Below are positions 1-9,332 of a stretch of DNA of 63,432 nucleotides, in pieces. The stretch is from contig BLLX01000005.1 in the NCBI GenBank assembly GCA_011959405.1, positions 1 to 63,432 on the forward strand. Reading direction: 5' to 3'. Each line of letters starts with the position of its first letter. Position 1 is the stretch's first letter. Source of the DNA: Muribaculaceae bacterium (GTDB taxonomy: Bacteria > Bacteroidota > Bacteroidia > Bacteroidales > Muribaculaceae). The notes beneath the pieces are model-generated. The model searched no databases. It was not told the origin of the DNA and worked only from the letters and a program-made list of their open reading frames with translations. The position numbers and the translations under genes are program-made.

Positions 1-54
1 CTTTATTTTATCTTAAATGAAAAAGCCGTGGTTTTTACCCGTTTTTACGGAATT

Positions 55-3000
55 TTACCTGACTATCACCTTAAAAACTTCGTTTCCAACCTTTACAAGC
101 AGGATTCCAGATGGCACCGACAGGGTCTTGATGCCTTCAGCCACGATAGTGCCCTGACAATTGTAGACAGTGGCCGGGCTGGTGGTGCCGGAGATGTCAA
201 TAGTGCCGCTTCCGACGGTGATTCTGATGTCGTTTTTATCTGTGAGCGGGGTTGTGCAGCCGATGTCCGTTTTGTTGTCGGTGTAGTCGATGGCAGCTAC
301 TTCCGCCGCACTGAGTGACTGGTCCCAGAAACGTGCGGAGTGGATAGTGCCTGTGAAGGGATATTTGTTTTCACTGTCGGCAGTGACCAGACCGCCGAGG
401 TAGAGGGCATCGGCATTGTCTACGTTGCCGAAATGGATGTGTCCGTATTCGCCGAGGGCTGACACGTCGATGGTGCGGATGGCTGATCCGTCGAGGTAGA
501 TAGAGTAGCCTACGGCCGGATCGTTGACAAGGACAATCTGATGGCGGCCGGTGACGGTGGCGTTTTGTGTGTACCAGCCTTCAAGTTCGTTTTGTCCGAT
601 ATAGCGTGGACCGATACGGTTGCCGTCGAGCATCGAGAATGTGAAATAGCGCGATGTGTGTCCGGTCTGTGTGGCTGCCGCGTAGCATGCCACGGCAGGG
701 GTGGCCGACGGGGTGCAGTCGATGGCAAAAGTGTTTTTCTCGGATGATAGTATGCCTGCGGCCTGTTCGTCGGCTATGCGGTAAGGGGCGGAGCCGTCAA
801 GTTCTATGTCGGTGATGACGAGACGGGGTTTCGGGCATGTCTGCGGATCGCTGTCGGATGTCAGGTCTGTTGCTGTGAAGCTGTATTTGCAGCCGTCGTC
901 GGAGGTGTTGGTGCCGTCGCCCCAGTTGTAGATTTTCCAGCCGAGTCCGCTGTTGGTCTGATTGAGCTGTACGTTGCCGGATGTGACGATGACGGAACCT
1001 GTGGTGTTGGCGGCTTGTATTGTCCATCCTTTTGATGGTGCTGTAGCTGCGGTGCTGATCTGTGTATTGTTGGATGCCGTCGGAGCCAGATATGATCCGT
1101 CGGCGCAGTTGACCATGTTGAAGGTGTTGTCTGTGCGTTTGACGAATTTCCATGCCGAGGACTTGGTCGGAGTCTCGATGCCGGTGGCTCCTTGTCCGGC
1201 ACCGTTGGAGCTGAGGTAGCGGGATCCGCGGCTTGGAGTATGAAGATAATAGTAGATGTCCTGTTTGGGCTGTACGATTCCGGCGTTTCTGTAAGTTGCC
1301 TTCAGTTCGGTGAATTCAGCGGTGAGCGATGAAAGTTGTGCGGCTCTTTCCTCTTCAGTCATGCTCTGGTCTAAAGTCTCCTGAACCTGATTGACAGCTG
1401 TGAGCATAGACTCCGATGCTTCCGACGGCGCATAATATCCGACCTCGTCTCTGATTTCAGATCTGATGAATGATTTGATTTGCATGAGAAGACTTGACAC
1501 GTTTTCCGCTGCCGCGTCAAGGCATTTTGTAGGGGAGTAGATGAGTCCGTCCACTGCATTGCGGCCTTCTGTGTCGGTGAGGACGAATGTGAACATCCAT
1601 TTGTTTAGCCGTACTCCTGATGCGTTGACGTATGGCAGTTTGATAAACACTTTGTTCCATCCTTTGTTTAACTGTACCTGAAGCGGTTGGCGTGCCGAGA
1701 AATTTTCGTTGCCGAGATCGACTTCATTGTTGATGGATTTGCCTGTGTTGGTCCACGTCGGGGGGAGGATTTCGGTGTCGTTGATCCAGAGTCTGGATCC
1801 TTTGCGGTCCCATTTGCCGGCGTCGGGAGCCGTGTCTCTTTCTGACCGTCCGTAGTTCTGGAATTCGATCTGTGCGCCTACGGTCTGTGTCTCCGGTGAA
1901 TATACGTATGTATAGGCATAGGCGGTGTGTCCGGTATCGTATGTCTTGCCGTAGAACGAGGGGATTGTTCCGCCCCATGTGTGGCGCAGATAGATTCCGG
2001 CGCCGGTAGCCATGGCTACACCGTATTTTTGTCCGTTGAATTCGTATTCGTCGGCCGAGATCGAGGTTTCAGGCGGGAAAACGGCCGATGAGTTGCCGCC
2101 GTTGGGGAACGGATCGGTGATGTGCCAGCGCACGTTGGTCTGCTTGACGTATGGTATGGGTTCGTTTTTCAGAGAATTTGCCTTGTGAAACAGGAAGCGG
2201 CGTTCCCAGTCGGCAAATTCTTCAAACTCCTCTCCGGAGTTTGGAAGGGTGGTGCCGCCCTGTTCTATATATTGCTTTCCTCCGCCGATCCATGCGCGTT
2301 CTGCCGATGCGATCACGTTGGCATAGAAATTGTTTTGGGCTATGATGTCTTCCTGTGACGGGGTCTTGCGGTCGTTCCACGGAGCTGAAATAGTACCTGC
2401 GATTTCGTCGGTGCCGCGATCGGAATAGTATATTGAACTTTTATATATGCCCACAAGGTCGGCAAATACGTCAAAGTGGTTGGTGTAGTTGTAGCGGCAG
2501 TCGATGTTGGGCATGCCGGAGATGACGCGTCCGGATGTACTCCACATCTGGGTCATGTCAAAACCTGAATTGGCGGATATGCTCACACCGCTTATCGGGT
2601 TCCAGCATACCACTTTCTTGCCGAGCGCATGGACTTTGGCGGTCATGGTCGGCAGGAAGGTGTTGTCTGTGATCGTTTTTTCGTCGGCTCCGATATGGAT
2701 ATATGGCGCGTCGGCAAATACTTCCGCCACTTCTTCAAGAACTTTGAGAAGTATTTCTTTGCCTTGAGTGGACTGCATGTCGCATCCCATGGCGCGCACA
2801 AACGCGTCGCTATGGCCGGGCATGTCGATTTCGGGTATGACGGTAACGCCGTGTTTTTTTCCCACAGCCATGACTTCGCGGCAGTCGGCCTGCGTGTAGA
2901 ATTTGCCGGGGAAGCGGGTCATGGACGATGATGAGGTGAGCTCCGGATATGCCTTGACTTCAAAACGCCAGGCCTGGTTTTCCGTAAGGTGCCAGTGGAA

Positions 3001-3558
3001 AGTGTTGACTTTGAAATGTGACAGGAGTTCAATGTGCTTTTTAATTTCATCCACGGTGATGAAAGAACGGCCCACATCGTGCATGAAGCCGCGGAGTTTA
3101 AAGGCCGGCCAGTCGGTGATATTGACGGCTTCGAGACATTCCGTCCCCGGTTCATGTCCTTCGGCGAGCTGGGCGAGAGTCTGTGCGGCGCGGATCACAC
3201 CAACAGGAGTGACGGCCGTGATATTGACGGCGTCGGATGTTATGTCTAATTTATATGCTTCGTTGTCGTAATTGGCCAGATTGTGGTTGAATGCTCCGGC
3301 GATGCTGTTGACAATTGTCACGGTAACGGGAACTCCGGTGGCACTGATGGCGCATCCGTGTGACTTGAAAAGGTCTTTGAGAAGAGTGCAGTCCGTAGGG
3401 TCGGATATGTTGACAGGGCGATTGAGCCTGAAAGATGTGCCTTGTGTGGCGGTGATCTGCTGTGGAGACGGTAAGAGATGCTCTACTTTTGCGTGTGCTG
3501 TTGCGGCTGTCAACATTAATGCCGCCAACAATGAAAATGCGAGTAAATTTTTAGTCAT
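55..3558 (-). CDS. Secreted GH20 beta-N-acetylhexosaminidase, multidomain, with type IX sorting tail
   Basis: Predicted to release terminal beta-linked GlcNAc or GalNAc from host glycans at the cell surface. I start it at the ATG at 3558, which gives a clean signal peptide (MTKNLLAFSLLAALM...AHA); a longer frame to 3624 would begin upstream of the promoter box at 3594-3601. Order: signal peptide, GH20 N-terminal domain (about 25-145), GH20 barrel with the HIGADE motif (Asp292-Glu293 as catalytic pair), a carbohydrate-binding-like region, a helical stretch, a ricin-like beta-trefoil (about 815-960), a LamG/concanavalin-like domain (about 970-1090) and a C-terminal tail of about 70 residues ending GILLVKVGNEVFKVIVR, which resembles a type IX (type A) sorting domain. 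The usual HxGGDE motif has Ala for the second Gly, but both acids are kept, so activity is expected. At 1167 residues it is much longer than a minimal GH20. Exact linkage preference cannot be read from sequence. Confidence 0.9.
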   Translation of the reverse strand: MTKNLLAFSLLAALMLTAATAHAKVEHLLPSPQQITATQGTSFRLNRPVNISDPTDCTLLKDLFKSHGCAISATGVPVTVTIVNSIAGAFNHNLANYDNEAYKLDITSDAVNITAVTPVGVIRAAQTLAQLAEGHEPGTECLEAVNITDWPAFKLRGFMHDVGRSFITVDEIKKHIELLSHFKVNTFHWHLTENQAWRFEVKAYPELTSSSSMTRFPGKFYTQADCREVMAVGKKHGVTVIPEIDMPGHSDAFVRAMGCDMQSTQGKEILLKVLEEVAEVFADAPYIHIGADEKTITDNTFLPTMTAKVHALGKKVVCWNPISGVSISANSGFDMTQMWSTSGRVISGMPNIDCRYNYTNHFDVFADLVGIYKSSIYYSDRGTDEIAGTISAPWNDRKTPSQEDIIAQNNFYANVIASAERAWIGGGKQYIEQGGTTLPNSGEEFEEFADWERRFLFHKANSLKNEPIPYVKQTNVRWHITDPFPNGGNSSAVFPPETSISADEYEFNGQKYGVAMATGAGIYLRHTWGGTIPSFYGKTYDTGHTAYAYTYVYSPETQTVGAQIEFQNYGRSERDTAPDAGKWDRKGSRLWINDTEILPPTWTNTGKSINNEVDLGNENFSARQPLQVQLNKGWNKVFIKLPYVNASGVRLNKWMFTFVLTDTEGRNAVDGLIYSPTKCLDAAAENVSSLLMQIKSFIRSEIRDEVGYYAPSEASESMLTAVNQVQETLDQSMTEEERAAQLSSLTAEFTELKATYRNAGIVQPKQDIYYYLHTPSRGSRYLSSNGAGQGATGIETPTKSSAWKFVKRTDNTFNMVNCADGSYLAPTASNNTQISTAATAPSKGWTIQAANTTGSVIVTSGNVQLNQTNSGLGWKIYNWGDGTNTSDDGCKYSFTATDLTSDSDPQTCPKPRLVITDIELDGSAPYRIADEQAAGILSSEKNTFAIDCTPSATPAVACYAAATQTGHTSRYFTFSMLDGNRIGPRYIGQNELEGWYTQNATVTGRHQIVLVNDPAVGYSIYLDGSAIRTIDVSALGEYGHIHFGNVDNADALYLGGLVTADSENKYPFTGTIHSARFWDQSLSAAEVAAIDYTDNKTDIGCTTPLTDKNDIRITVGSGTIDISGTTSPATVYNCQGTIVAEGIKTLSVPSGILLVKVGNEVFKVIVR

Positions 3559-3593
3559 CTGGCTTTGATGGTTTTGATTGGTATTAGTACGGG

Positions 3594-3601
3594 CAAAGAT
3601 A
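3594..3601 (-). promoter_or_regulatory. -7 promoter box for the GH20 gene
   Basis: The minus strand reads TATCTTTG, an exact match to the Bacteroidetes -7 consensus TAnnTTTG. Transcription would begin near 3588, about 30 bases before the ATG at 3558. I see no good TTTG at the -33 position. Confidence 0.6.
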
Positions 3602-3652
3602 GTGTATTTTTGTGAATTATCCATGTTGATACACAGATAATTTGTGCGCAGG

Positions 3653-6325
3653 TCAGTACCATTGTACTCCGTTTGAGTACGATGAGCGCTTGTCGTATTT
3701 CAGGTCCTGCAGCAAGGATGATTTCACCGCTATGTGGAAATTATAGCTTTTGTACGGTCCAACAGGCACGAAACTGGCTGTCATGGTGAAGCAGTGGAGG
3801 TCACGGCTTATGTTGCAGTTCATATAGGCGATTTTTTTCAGATCGAAATTATATGACGCCGAGAACGATATGTTCCAATTGGCTGTAGGGCTGAAATTGC
3901 CTGAAAATGACAGGTTCTGGGTGATTTTGCCGTCATATTCCATTTTTTGCTTGTTGAATGCTCCGTAGCCGTAGGAGATGGAGTAGTTCACAGAGAATGA
4001 CCAAGGAAATTTCCACACCATGTATCCGTCGGCATCGAATTCCTCTTCTCCTTCAAGAGAGCCGGTCTGTGAGGAGGATTTGCGTTTCCGGTCAGATTTG
4101 GTGTCATCGGAGTCTGTCTCTCCTTTTTTCTTCCGTTTGAACAGTTTGGCGAATGTGCCGTTGTTGAATGTGTAGGAAAACGAAGTGCCTGTGCTTGACA
4201 GCCGACCGTAGCCTTTGCCTGCCTGAAGACGCGTCACGTTGCAACGGTAGGGGTTGCCGTATTGGTTGAGCTTATAGGTGTAGACGTCCCATGTGGCCGA
4301 CAGGTTGAGGTTGAAATTGCGGGCAAGTCTGAGCAGAATGGATGTGTTGAGGTTGCTCCACCGCAGCGAGTCGGCGGCGAAGTTGTAGCTTTGGCTCAGC
4401 GACAGGTTTTCGATCAGTGATATTTTTTTCTCTCCGATCGAGTCGTTGTCGGACCTTACTTTCATTTCGAGATTGTTGGCCAATGAAATCGACAGGGCGC
4501 CGGTCTTGCCGCGGTTGGGCACTCTGTAGAGTGCGTTAGGAAACATCGAGTAGACCTGAGTGGAGGTGGATCCGTCGGGATTGGGGCGCTCATAACGTCC
4601 GTAGTAGCCAAAAAACGGTGATGAGAAATCCGGTGAAGCGGACAGCGATATGGATGGCGTGAGCACATGGCGGATCATTTTCACTTTATCGCCGAGAAAA
4701 GCCAACGGCTGGAAAAATCCGTAGATTTTTGTTGACATGGCCACAGACGCCAAGAAATCCCATACGTTGTAGAAACTATAGGTCGTGTCGCAGACTTCGG
4801 CCGATGCGTTGGGATCCCATTGTCGCCTGACTTTGGATGTATACATGCGGTCGGTCAGCTTGAGCGACGGGGTCACGTTGAAGTATCGGAATACCTGAAA
4901 CGTGGCTGACACAGGCATGGAGTGACGCATGCCGTTGCGCCAGTCTTTTACAAGCGATTTGTGAAAAAACTCCTCTTGCTTGGCAGTAAGTGAGTTCTGG
5001 AGTTGTCCGGAATATGACAGCTTGATCTTTTCGTACCAGCGCTCGGCTCCTACGGCTTTCTTGCGCTTGAACGGGGCGATCTGCGACATTGTGATGTTGA
5101 TGTTGGGGAACGAGACTGCCATGGTGCCGTCTGACGACCGCTGGTTGATGGTAGCGGTGGTGGACAGAGACCATTTTGACCCCGGGAAACGGTATGACAG
5201 CGATATTGAGGAGCTTTTGGTGTTTTCGGTGAATGAGGAGTTGTAGTAGGAGTTCACGTCGTTGCGTGAATATCCGCTTGTGGCGAAGTTGACAGATGCG
5301 GAAAATGTCAGGTTGGGGTTTGCTTTGGAGTCCTGCTGATGGCTCCACATGACCTGAAAGTTTGTGGCTGTGGAGTAGTCGGGACTTCCTTTTTCGCCGT
5401 TGACGGATTTCAGGAATGAAGCGGCGAAATTGCCGGAGAATTTGTATCGCTTCATATAGGTCGAACGGGCGGAAAGCCCCCAGGATCCTTTTGTGTATAT
5501 CTGTCCGGTCAGGGCAAGGTCGATATTGTCGGATATTGCGAAATAGTACCCGCCGTTGTCGAGATAGAAGCCGCGGTTGTAGTCATCGCCGAATGTCGGA
5601 AAAATCACGCCGCTGGAATATTTTTCAGTAAACGGGAAGTAGCCGAACGGCACGGCTATCGGTAGCGGCAGGCCGGCGAGCACCATGTAGGCCGGACCGG
5701 TCACAATGTTGGATTTGGGCTTTACTTTTGCTTTGGTGAGCTGAAAGTGGAAGTGTGGGGAGTCATGGTTGTCGCACGTGGTGTAACGGCCGTCTTTTAT
5801 ATAGAACTCTCCGTTGTCCATTTTCTTTGACTGGCCGCCGGTGAGATACCCTTCTCCTTGCTGGGTGATGACGTTGGTGATATAGCCGCGTTCGGATTTG
5901 AAGTTGTAGCTCATCGTCTCCGACTGATATGATTCGTTGCCGCTTTTGAAAACTGGAGTGTCGGAAAGATCGCCGATCGAGTCTGTGGCTCCGTAGGCAT
6001 AGACCTGCGATGTGCCCAAGTCGAGTTCGATATTGGCGGATTTCAGGGAGATGTCACCATAGTCCACCTGACTGTCTCCGAACATCATTGCCGTGTTTCT
6101 TCCGATCATTATCATTGAGTCCGAACACGAGAAAACGACCTGATGATCCAGATCCACTTTCTCCCGGCGTATCCGCGATGTGGAGACCTTGGTCGAATCA
6201 GCGACGGCTGTTGTCAGAAGGGAGTCTGTGCGTAACGTTATGGAATCCTGTGCGCTTATCGGAAGAGCGATTGCGCATAGAAGCAGGACTGTGATCAATA
6301 ATATGGAGTATGGCCGGGCGTTCAA
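3653..6325 (-). CDS. lptD: LPS-assembly protein LptD (Bacteroidetes type)
   Basis: Outer-membrane protein that inserts lipopolysaccharide into the outer leaflet. It has a signal peptide (ILLITVLLLCAIALPISAQ), an N-terminal OstA/LptA-like jelly-roll region (about 40-200; pattern of short strands around DLGTSQVYAYG and MDNGEFYIKDG) and a long C-terminal beta-barrel rich in alternating aromatic and polar residues, with a lysine/serine-rich insertion at 4080-4140. About 890 residues, usual for the Bacteroidetes version. No ATG precedes the signal peptide. The frame can be read from a TTG at 6355, but that lies inside the -7 box (6353-6360), so I choose the TTG at 6325, which puts MNARPYSIL in front of the hydrophobic core. 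It stands alone between a GH20 gene and the glycogen operon. Confidence 0.85.
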   Translation of the reverse strand: MNARPYSILLITVLLLCAIALPISAQDSITLRTDSLLTTAVADSTKVSTSRIRREKVDLDHQVVFSCSDSMIMIGRNTAMMFGDSQVDYGDISLKSANIELDLGTSQVYAYGATDSIGDLSDTPVFKSGNESYQSETMSYNFKSERGYITNVITQQGEGYLTGGQSKKMDNGEFYIKDGRYTTCDNHDSPHFHFQLTKAKVKPKSNIVTGPAYMVLAGLPLPIAVPFGYFPFTEKYSSGVIFPTFGDDYNRGFYLDNGGYYFAISDNIDLALTGQIYTKGSWGLSARSTYMKRYKFSGNFAASFLKSVNGEKGSPDYSTATNFQVMWSHQQDSKANPNLTFSASVNFATSGYSRNDVNSYYNSSFTENTKSSSISLSYRFPGSKWSLSTTATINQRSSDGTMAVSFPNINITMSQIAPFKRKKAVGAERWYEKIKLSYSGQLQNSLTAKQEEFFHKSLVKDWRNGMRHSMPVSATFQVFRYFNVTPSLKLTDRMYTSKVRRQWDPNASAEVCDTTYSFYNVWDFLASVAMSTKIYGFFQPLAFLGDKVKMIRHVLTPSISLSASPDFSSPFFGYYGRYERPNPDGSTSTQVYSMFPNALYRVPNRGKTGALSISLANNLEMKVRSDNDSIGEKKISLIENLSLSQSYNFAADSLRWSNLNTSILLRLARNFNLNLSATWDVYTYKLNQYGNPYRCNVTRLQAGKGYGRLSSTGTSFSYTFNNGTFAKLFKRKKKGETDSDDTKSDRKRKSSSQTGSLEGEEEFDADGYMVWKFPWSFSVNYSISYGYGAFNKQKMEYDGKITQNLSFSGNFSPTANWNISFSASYNFDLKKIAYMNCNISRDLHCFTMTASFVPVGPYKSYNFHIAVKSSLLQDLKYDKRSSYSNGVQWY

Positions 6326-6352
6326 AATAGGGAAGTCGCGGAATTTAACCCG

Positions 6353-6360
6353 CAAAGATA
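6353..6360 (-). promoter_or_regulatory. -7 promoter box for lptD
   Basis: The minus strand reads TATCTTTG. It overlaps the most upstream possible lptD start codon, which argues for initiation at the downstream TTG (6325). No convincing -33 TTTG is visible. Confidence 0.5.
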
Positions 6361-6513
6361 CTAAGAATTTGGGTAATGAGCGCCGGCATTGATGAAAAAA
6401 CTCATTTTGTCAGGTTTGGATAAATCCTGTGCGATAGCATATCTTATATGATGATATGGGCATAGTGGACTTTAAGCTGGACCTGCTTCCGGTCGCAAAG
6501 AAGCGCATATTGG

Positions 6514-6550
6514 AGAAAAAAAGACGCGCTGAATTCAGATTCAGCGCGTC
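6514..6550 (-). terminator. Rho-independent terminator of the glycogen operon
   Basis: A perfect 11-bp stem (6523-6533 with 6540-6550) with a 6-base loop is followed on the minus strand by seven T residues. It lies 24 bases past the stop of the GH57 gene and ends the three-gene minus-strand operon. Confidence 0.9.
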
Positions 6551-6574
6551 CGGTAAGGATATGCTATTATCTTG

Positions 6575-8026
6575 TCAGGCTTTTTTAGCGCGAGGCTTGT
6601 ATGTGCGCTTTGCCTTGGGTTTTACTTCCGTAGCCTTGACATCTTCCACGAGTTCGGGATTTACCGTTTCGGATTTGACTTTGGCGCTTTTTTTGCTGTC
6701 GTTGCGCAGGGTATGCTCCACGTTGAATTGCTCGATGTTGAGACGTAAGGATGTCACCTCCTTGTTCAGGCTTTCTATTTCGGTGGCCTGGTTGCGGATG
6801 GTGGTGAGCAGAGAGTTGAGTTCCTCGTTCTCGATGGACATGGGATATTGCTCCTCTACGCGCACTATGAAGTCGGCAAGGACATTCATGTAGTTTGTGA
6901 AGGCAGCATAGGGAGTCTCGTATGGCGAGAAGTTGGCGTGTGCCGCTCCGTCGGCCATATTTTTTGTGCTCATGTAGTAGAAATGGTCGGAGCCTTGCAG
7001 ATACAGGTAGTCCATTTTCAGTCTGCGGTCATCGCACAGCCGCACGCGCTCCGCTACGGAATACAGTTTGGCAAAGGCTTCGTTCTGCAGCCGGTTGCCC
7101 AGCCATGCGCTCATGTCATGGCTCTCGTCCACGGCGCTGATGGGGTGCATCACGCTGAGAGAGTCGACTGCTTTGAGCTTGCTGAGGGCTTCTGATGCAG
7201 TCCAGAATTCAATGCCGCGTTCGGCCGCGAAACGCGGCAGGGCTTCCAGGAACTGGAATATGCCGGTCTCGCGCGGCTGGAGCTCGCCGAATGTGTCCAG
7301 ATTCATGCAGAGTGTGATGATCTGCTCTTCCTGCGGAGTGGCTGCGATCCAGTCGATATATTTGTCAGCGGTGAGAGGATATGACTCCCAGTTACTGTCG
7401 GAGAAACGGCGGGTTATGTCCTCTGTCAGTTTGATATTATCAAGCAACAGTTTGAGTTTGGGTGCCGATGCCGCGGAGTATATATAGTTTGGCGACTTCC
7501 ATCCGAGGATGTGTTTCGCGCCTTCGGTCACCGCACCTTTGAAACCGAGTTCGAGGAATTGCGGAGCCATCTCGTCGCAATAGATAAGTTCAGTGTTGCG
7601 CAGGACCTTGGGCCGCTGTCCGAACAGTTCGTGGATTTTATCCGAATGTATCTTCACCTGATATGCGAATTCTTCAGGATCGGCTACCGATGCCAGTGAG
7701 TTCGGATACGGCATGCCGAGGAATTCCACATTGCCGGTGTCGGCGAGTTTTTTTAGTATGTCGATGAATTCAGGTGCGTATTGTTCGCATTGTTCGAGAG
7801 CATCGCCTGATATGGCTATCGAGAAACGGAATTTTCCGTTCGTCTCCTTGATCATGCGCAGCAGGGTTTCTGCGGCAGGCATATATGAGCGTGCGGCAAT
7901 GCGTGTGAGAATGTCGTCATTGGCAAAATCGTCATAGTAGTAATGGTCGTTGCCAATGTCGAAAAAACGGTATCTCTTTAGTCTGAAAGGCTGGTGGATC
8001 TGAAAACAGAAGTTGATTGCTTTCAT
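6575..8026 (-). CDS. GH57 family alpha-glucan hydrolase/transferase
   Basis: Third gene of the glycogen operon, probably a cytoplasmic alpha-amylase or 4-alpha-glucanotransferase acting on alpha-1,4-glucan. The N-terminus (MKAINFCFQIHQPFRL) is the conserved first strand of GH57. NTEL contains Glu146, a candidate nucleophile, and MNLDTFGE contains Asp244, a candidate acid/base, by comparison with characterised GH57 enzymes. Residues after about 395 form a short coiled coil, and the last 25 or so are Lys/Pro-rich (KPKAKRTYKPRAKKA); this basic tail is not part of the catalytic domain and its role is unknown. There is no signal peptide. It follows the GT4 gene by 24 bases. Confidence 0.88.
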   Translation of the reverse strand: MKAINFCFQIHQPFRLKRYRFFDIGNDHYYYDDFANDDILTRIAARSYMPAAETLLRMIKETNGKFRFSIAISGDALEQCEQYAPEFIDILKKLADTGNVEFLGMPYPNSLASVADPEEFAYQVKIHSDKIHELFGQRPKVLRNTELIYCDEMAPQFLELGFKGAVTEGAKHILGWKSPNYIYSAASAPKLKLLLDNIKLTEDITRRFSDSNWESYPLTADKYIDWIAATPQEEQIITLCMNLDTFGELQPRETGIFQFLEALPRFAAERGIEFWTASEALSKLKAVDSLSVMHPISAVDESHDMSAWLGNRLQNEAFAKLYSVAERVRLCDDRRLKMDYLYLQGSDHFYYMSTKNMADGAAHANFSPYETPYAAFTNYMNVLADFIVRVEEQYPMSIENEELNSLLTTIRNQATEIESLNKEVTSLRLNIEQFNVEHTLRNDSKKSAKVKSETVNPELVEDVKATEVKPKAKRTYKPRAKKA

Positions 8027-8050
8027 GGGTGGGGGCTTATATTAGAATGG

Positions 8051-9313
8051 TTATTGACGGTTGAGAACTTGATTGTATATGTCGATGACTTTTTGTCCGG
8101 CCTTGTCCCAGGTGATCTGGTTTACTTCTGCAAGCCCGGCTTCCTTGAGCTGAGTGTGCATTGCGGGATATGTGATGATCGAATATATGGCGTTTGCCAT
8201 GGCGTCGATATCCCAGTAGTCGGTTTTGATGACATTGGTGAGAATTTCAGCGCATCCGCTCTGTTTGGATATGATTGACGGCACCCCCATCTGCATTGCT
8301 TCGAGCGGAGATATGCCGAAAGGTTCAGATACGGATGGCATGATGTAGACGTCGCTGGCTTTAAGCATCTCATAGACTTGCTTGCCTTTCTGGAATCCGG
8401 GGAAGTGGAATCTGTCGGCAATGCCGCGTTCCGCAGCCAGATTTATCATCTTGTCCATCATATCGCCTGATCCGGCCATGACAAAGCGCGCGTTGTGGCA
8501 GAGACGCAGTACCTTGGCCGCGGCTTCCACGAAATATTCAGGACCTTTCTGCATGGTGATGCGTCCGAGGAAAGTGACCACTTTCTCTTTGGGACGCGTA
8601 ACCTCCACATTGAGCAGTTCGGGCGATAACGGAGTGACTGCGTTGTGCACTGTGGTGACTTTGGCAGGATCGATGCCGTATTTGTCGATCACGGTGGCGC
8701 GTGTGAGGTTGCTCACTGTGATGATATGGTCGGCGTTGAGCATTCCGTCACGCTCGATATTGAATACTGTGGGGTTGACATTGCCGCGGGAACGGTCGAA
8801 ATCTGTGGCGTGGACATGGATCACAAGCGGTTTTCCTGTGACCTGCTTGGCGTGGATTCCGGCAGGATACGTCAGCCAGTCGTGGGAGTGGATGATGTCG
8901 AAATCAAGCGTGCGGGCTATCACTCCCGCTGTGATGGAGTAATTGTTGATCTCTTCCAGCAGATTGTCAGGATAGCGTCCGGAGAATTCAATACAGCCGA
9001 GATCATTTGTACGCATATAGTTGAAGTCGGCATATATATGGTCGCGCAGTCTGAAATAGAGGTCGGGATTCATGACATTGCCTATTCGCTGCTCCACATA
9101 GTCGCGGCTCACGTCGCGCCATGCGACAGGAATCTGTGACGTTCCGATGATATTGGCGAAGTGATGGTCCTCATCGCCGAAGGGTTTGGGGATGACAAAT
9201 GTGATGTCCATGTCGCCGCACTGCCACATGCCTTGTGTAAGGCCGTAGCTGGCGGTGCCTAATCCGCCTAAGATATGAGGTGGAAATTCCCACCCGAACA
9301 TTAGTGCTTTCAT
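8051..9313 (-). CDS. GT4 glycosyltransferase, glycogen synthase-like
   Basis: Predicted to transfer glucose from a nucleotide sugar to alpha-glucan. It is a two-domain GT-B enzyme: the N-terminal domain opens with MKALMFGWEFPPHILGGLG (the glycine-rich acceptor loop) and the C-terminal domain carries the nucleotide-sugar motif SEPFGISPLEAMQMG. Length 420 is normal for GT4. Its place between a debranching enzyme and a GH57 protein, with gaps of 19 and 24 bases, matches the arrangement known in Bacteroides and supports a role in glycogen synthesis rather than envelope sugars. No signal peptide or membrane segment. Confidence 0.88.
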   Translation of the reverse strand: MKALMFGWEFPPHILGGLGTASYGLTQGMWQCGDMDITFVIPKPFGDEDHHFANIIGTSQIPVAWRDVSRDYVEQRIGNVMNPDLYFRLRDHIYADFNYMRTNDLGCIEFSGRYPDNLLEEINNYSITAGVIARTLDFDIIHSHDWLTYPAGIHAKQVTGKPLVIHVHATDFDRSRGNVNPTVFNIERDGMLNADHIITVSNLTRATVIDKYGIDPAKVTTVHNAVTPLSPELLNVEVTRPKEKVVTFLGRITMQKGPEYFVEAAAKVLRLCHNARFVMAGSGDMMDKMINLAAERGIADRFHFPGFQKGKQVYEMLKASDVYIMPSVSEPFGISPLEAMQMGVPSIISKQSGCAEILTNVIKTDYWDIDAMANAIYSIITYPAMHTQLKEAGLAEVNQITWDKAGQKVIDIYNQVLNRQ

Positions 9314-9332
9314 TTTGCTTATGTCTGAGGGG

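Noticed and set aside
2683-2700. HIGADE in the first GH20 enzyme as loss of the active site
   Set aside because: The Asp-Glu pair is intact; Ala for the second Gly occurs in otherwise normal-looking members of the family.
6456-6560. A small plus-strand gene in the lptD-GH57 gap
   Set aside because: The frame runs through the glycogen-operon terminator into the antisense of GH57 and has no promoter.
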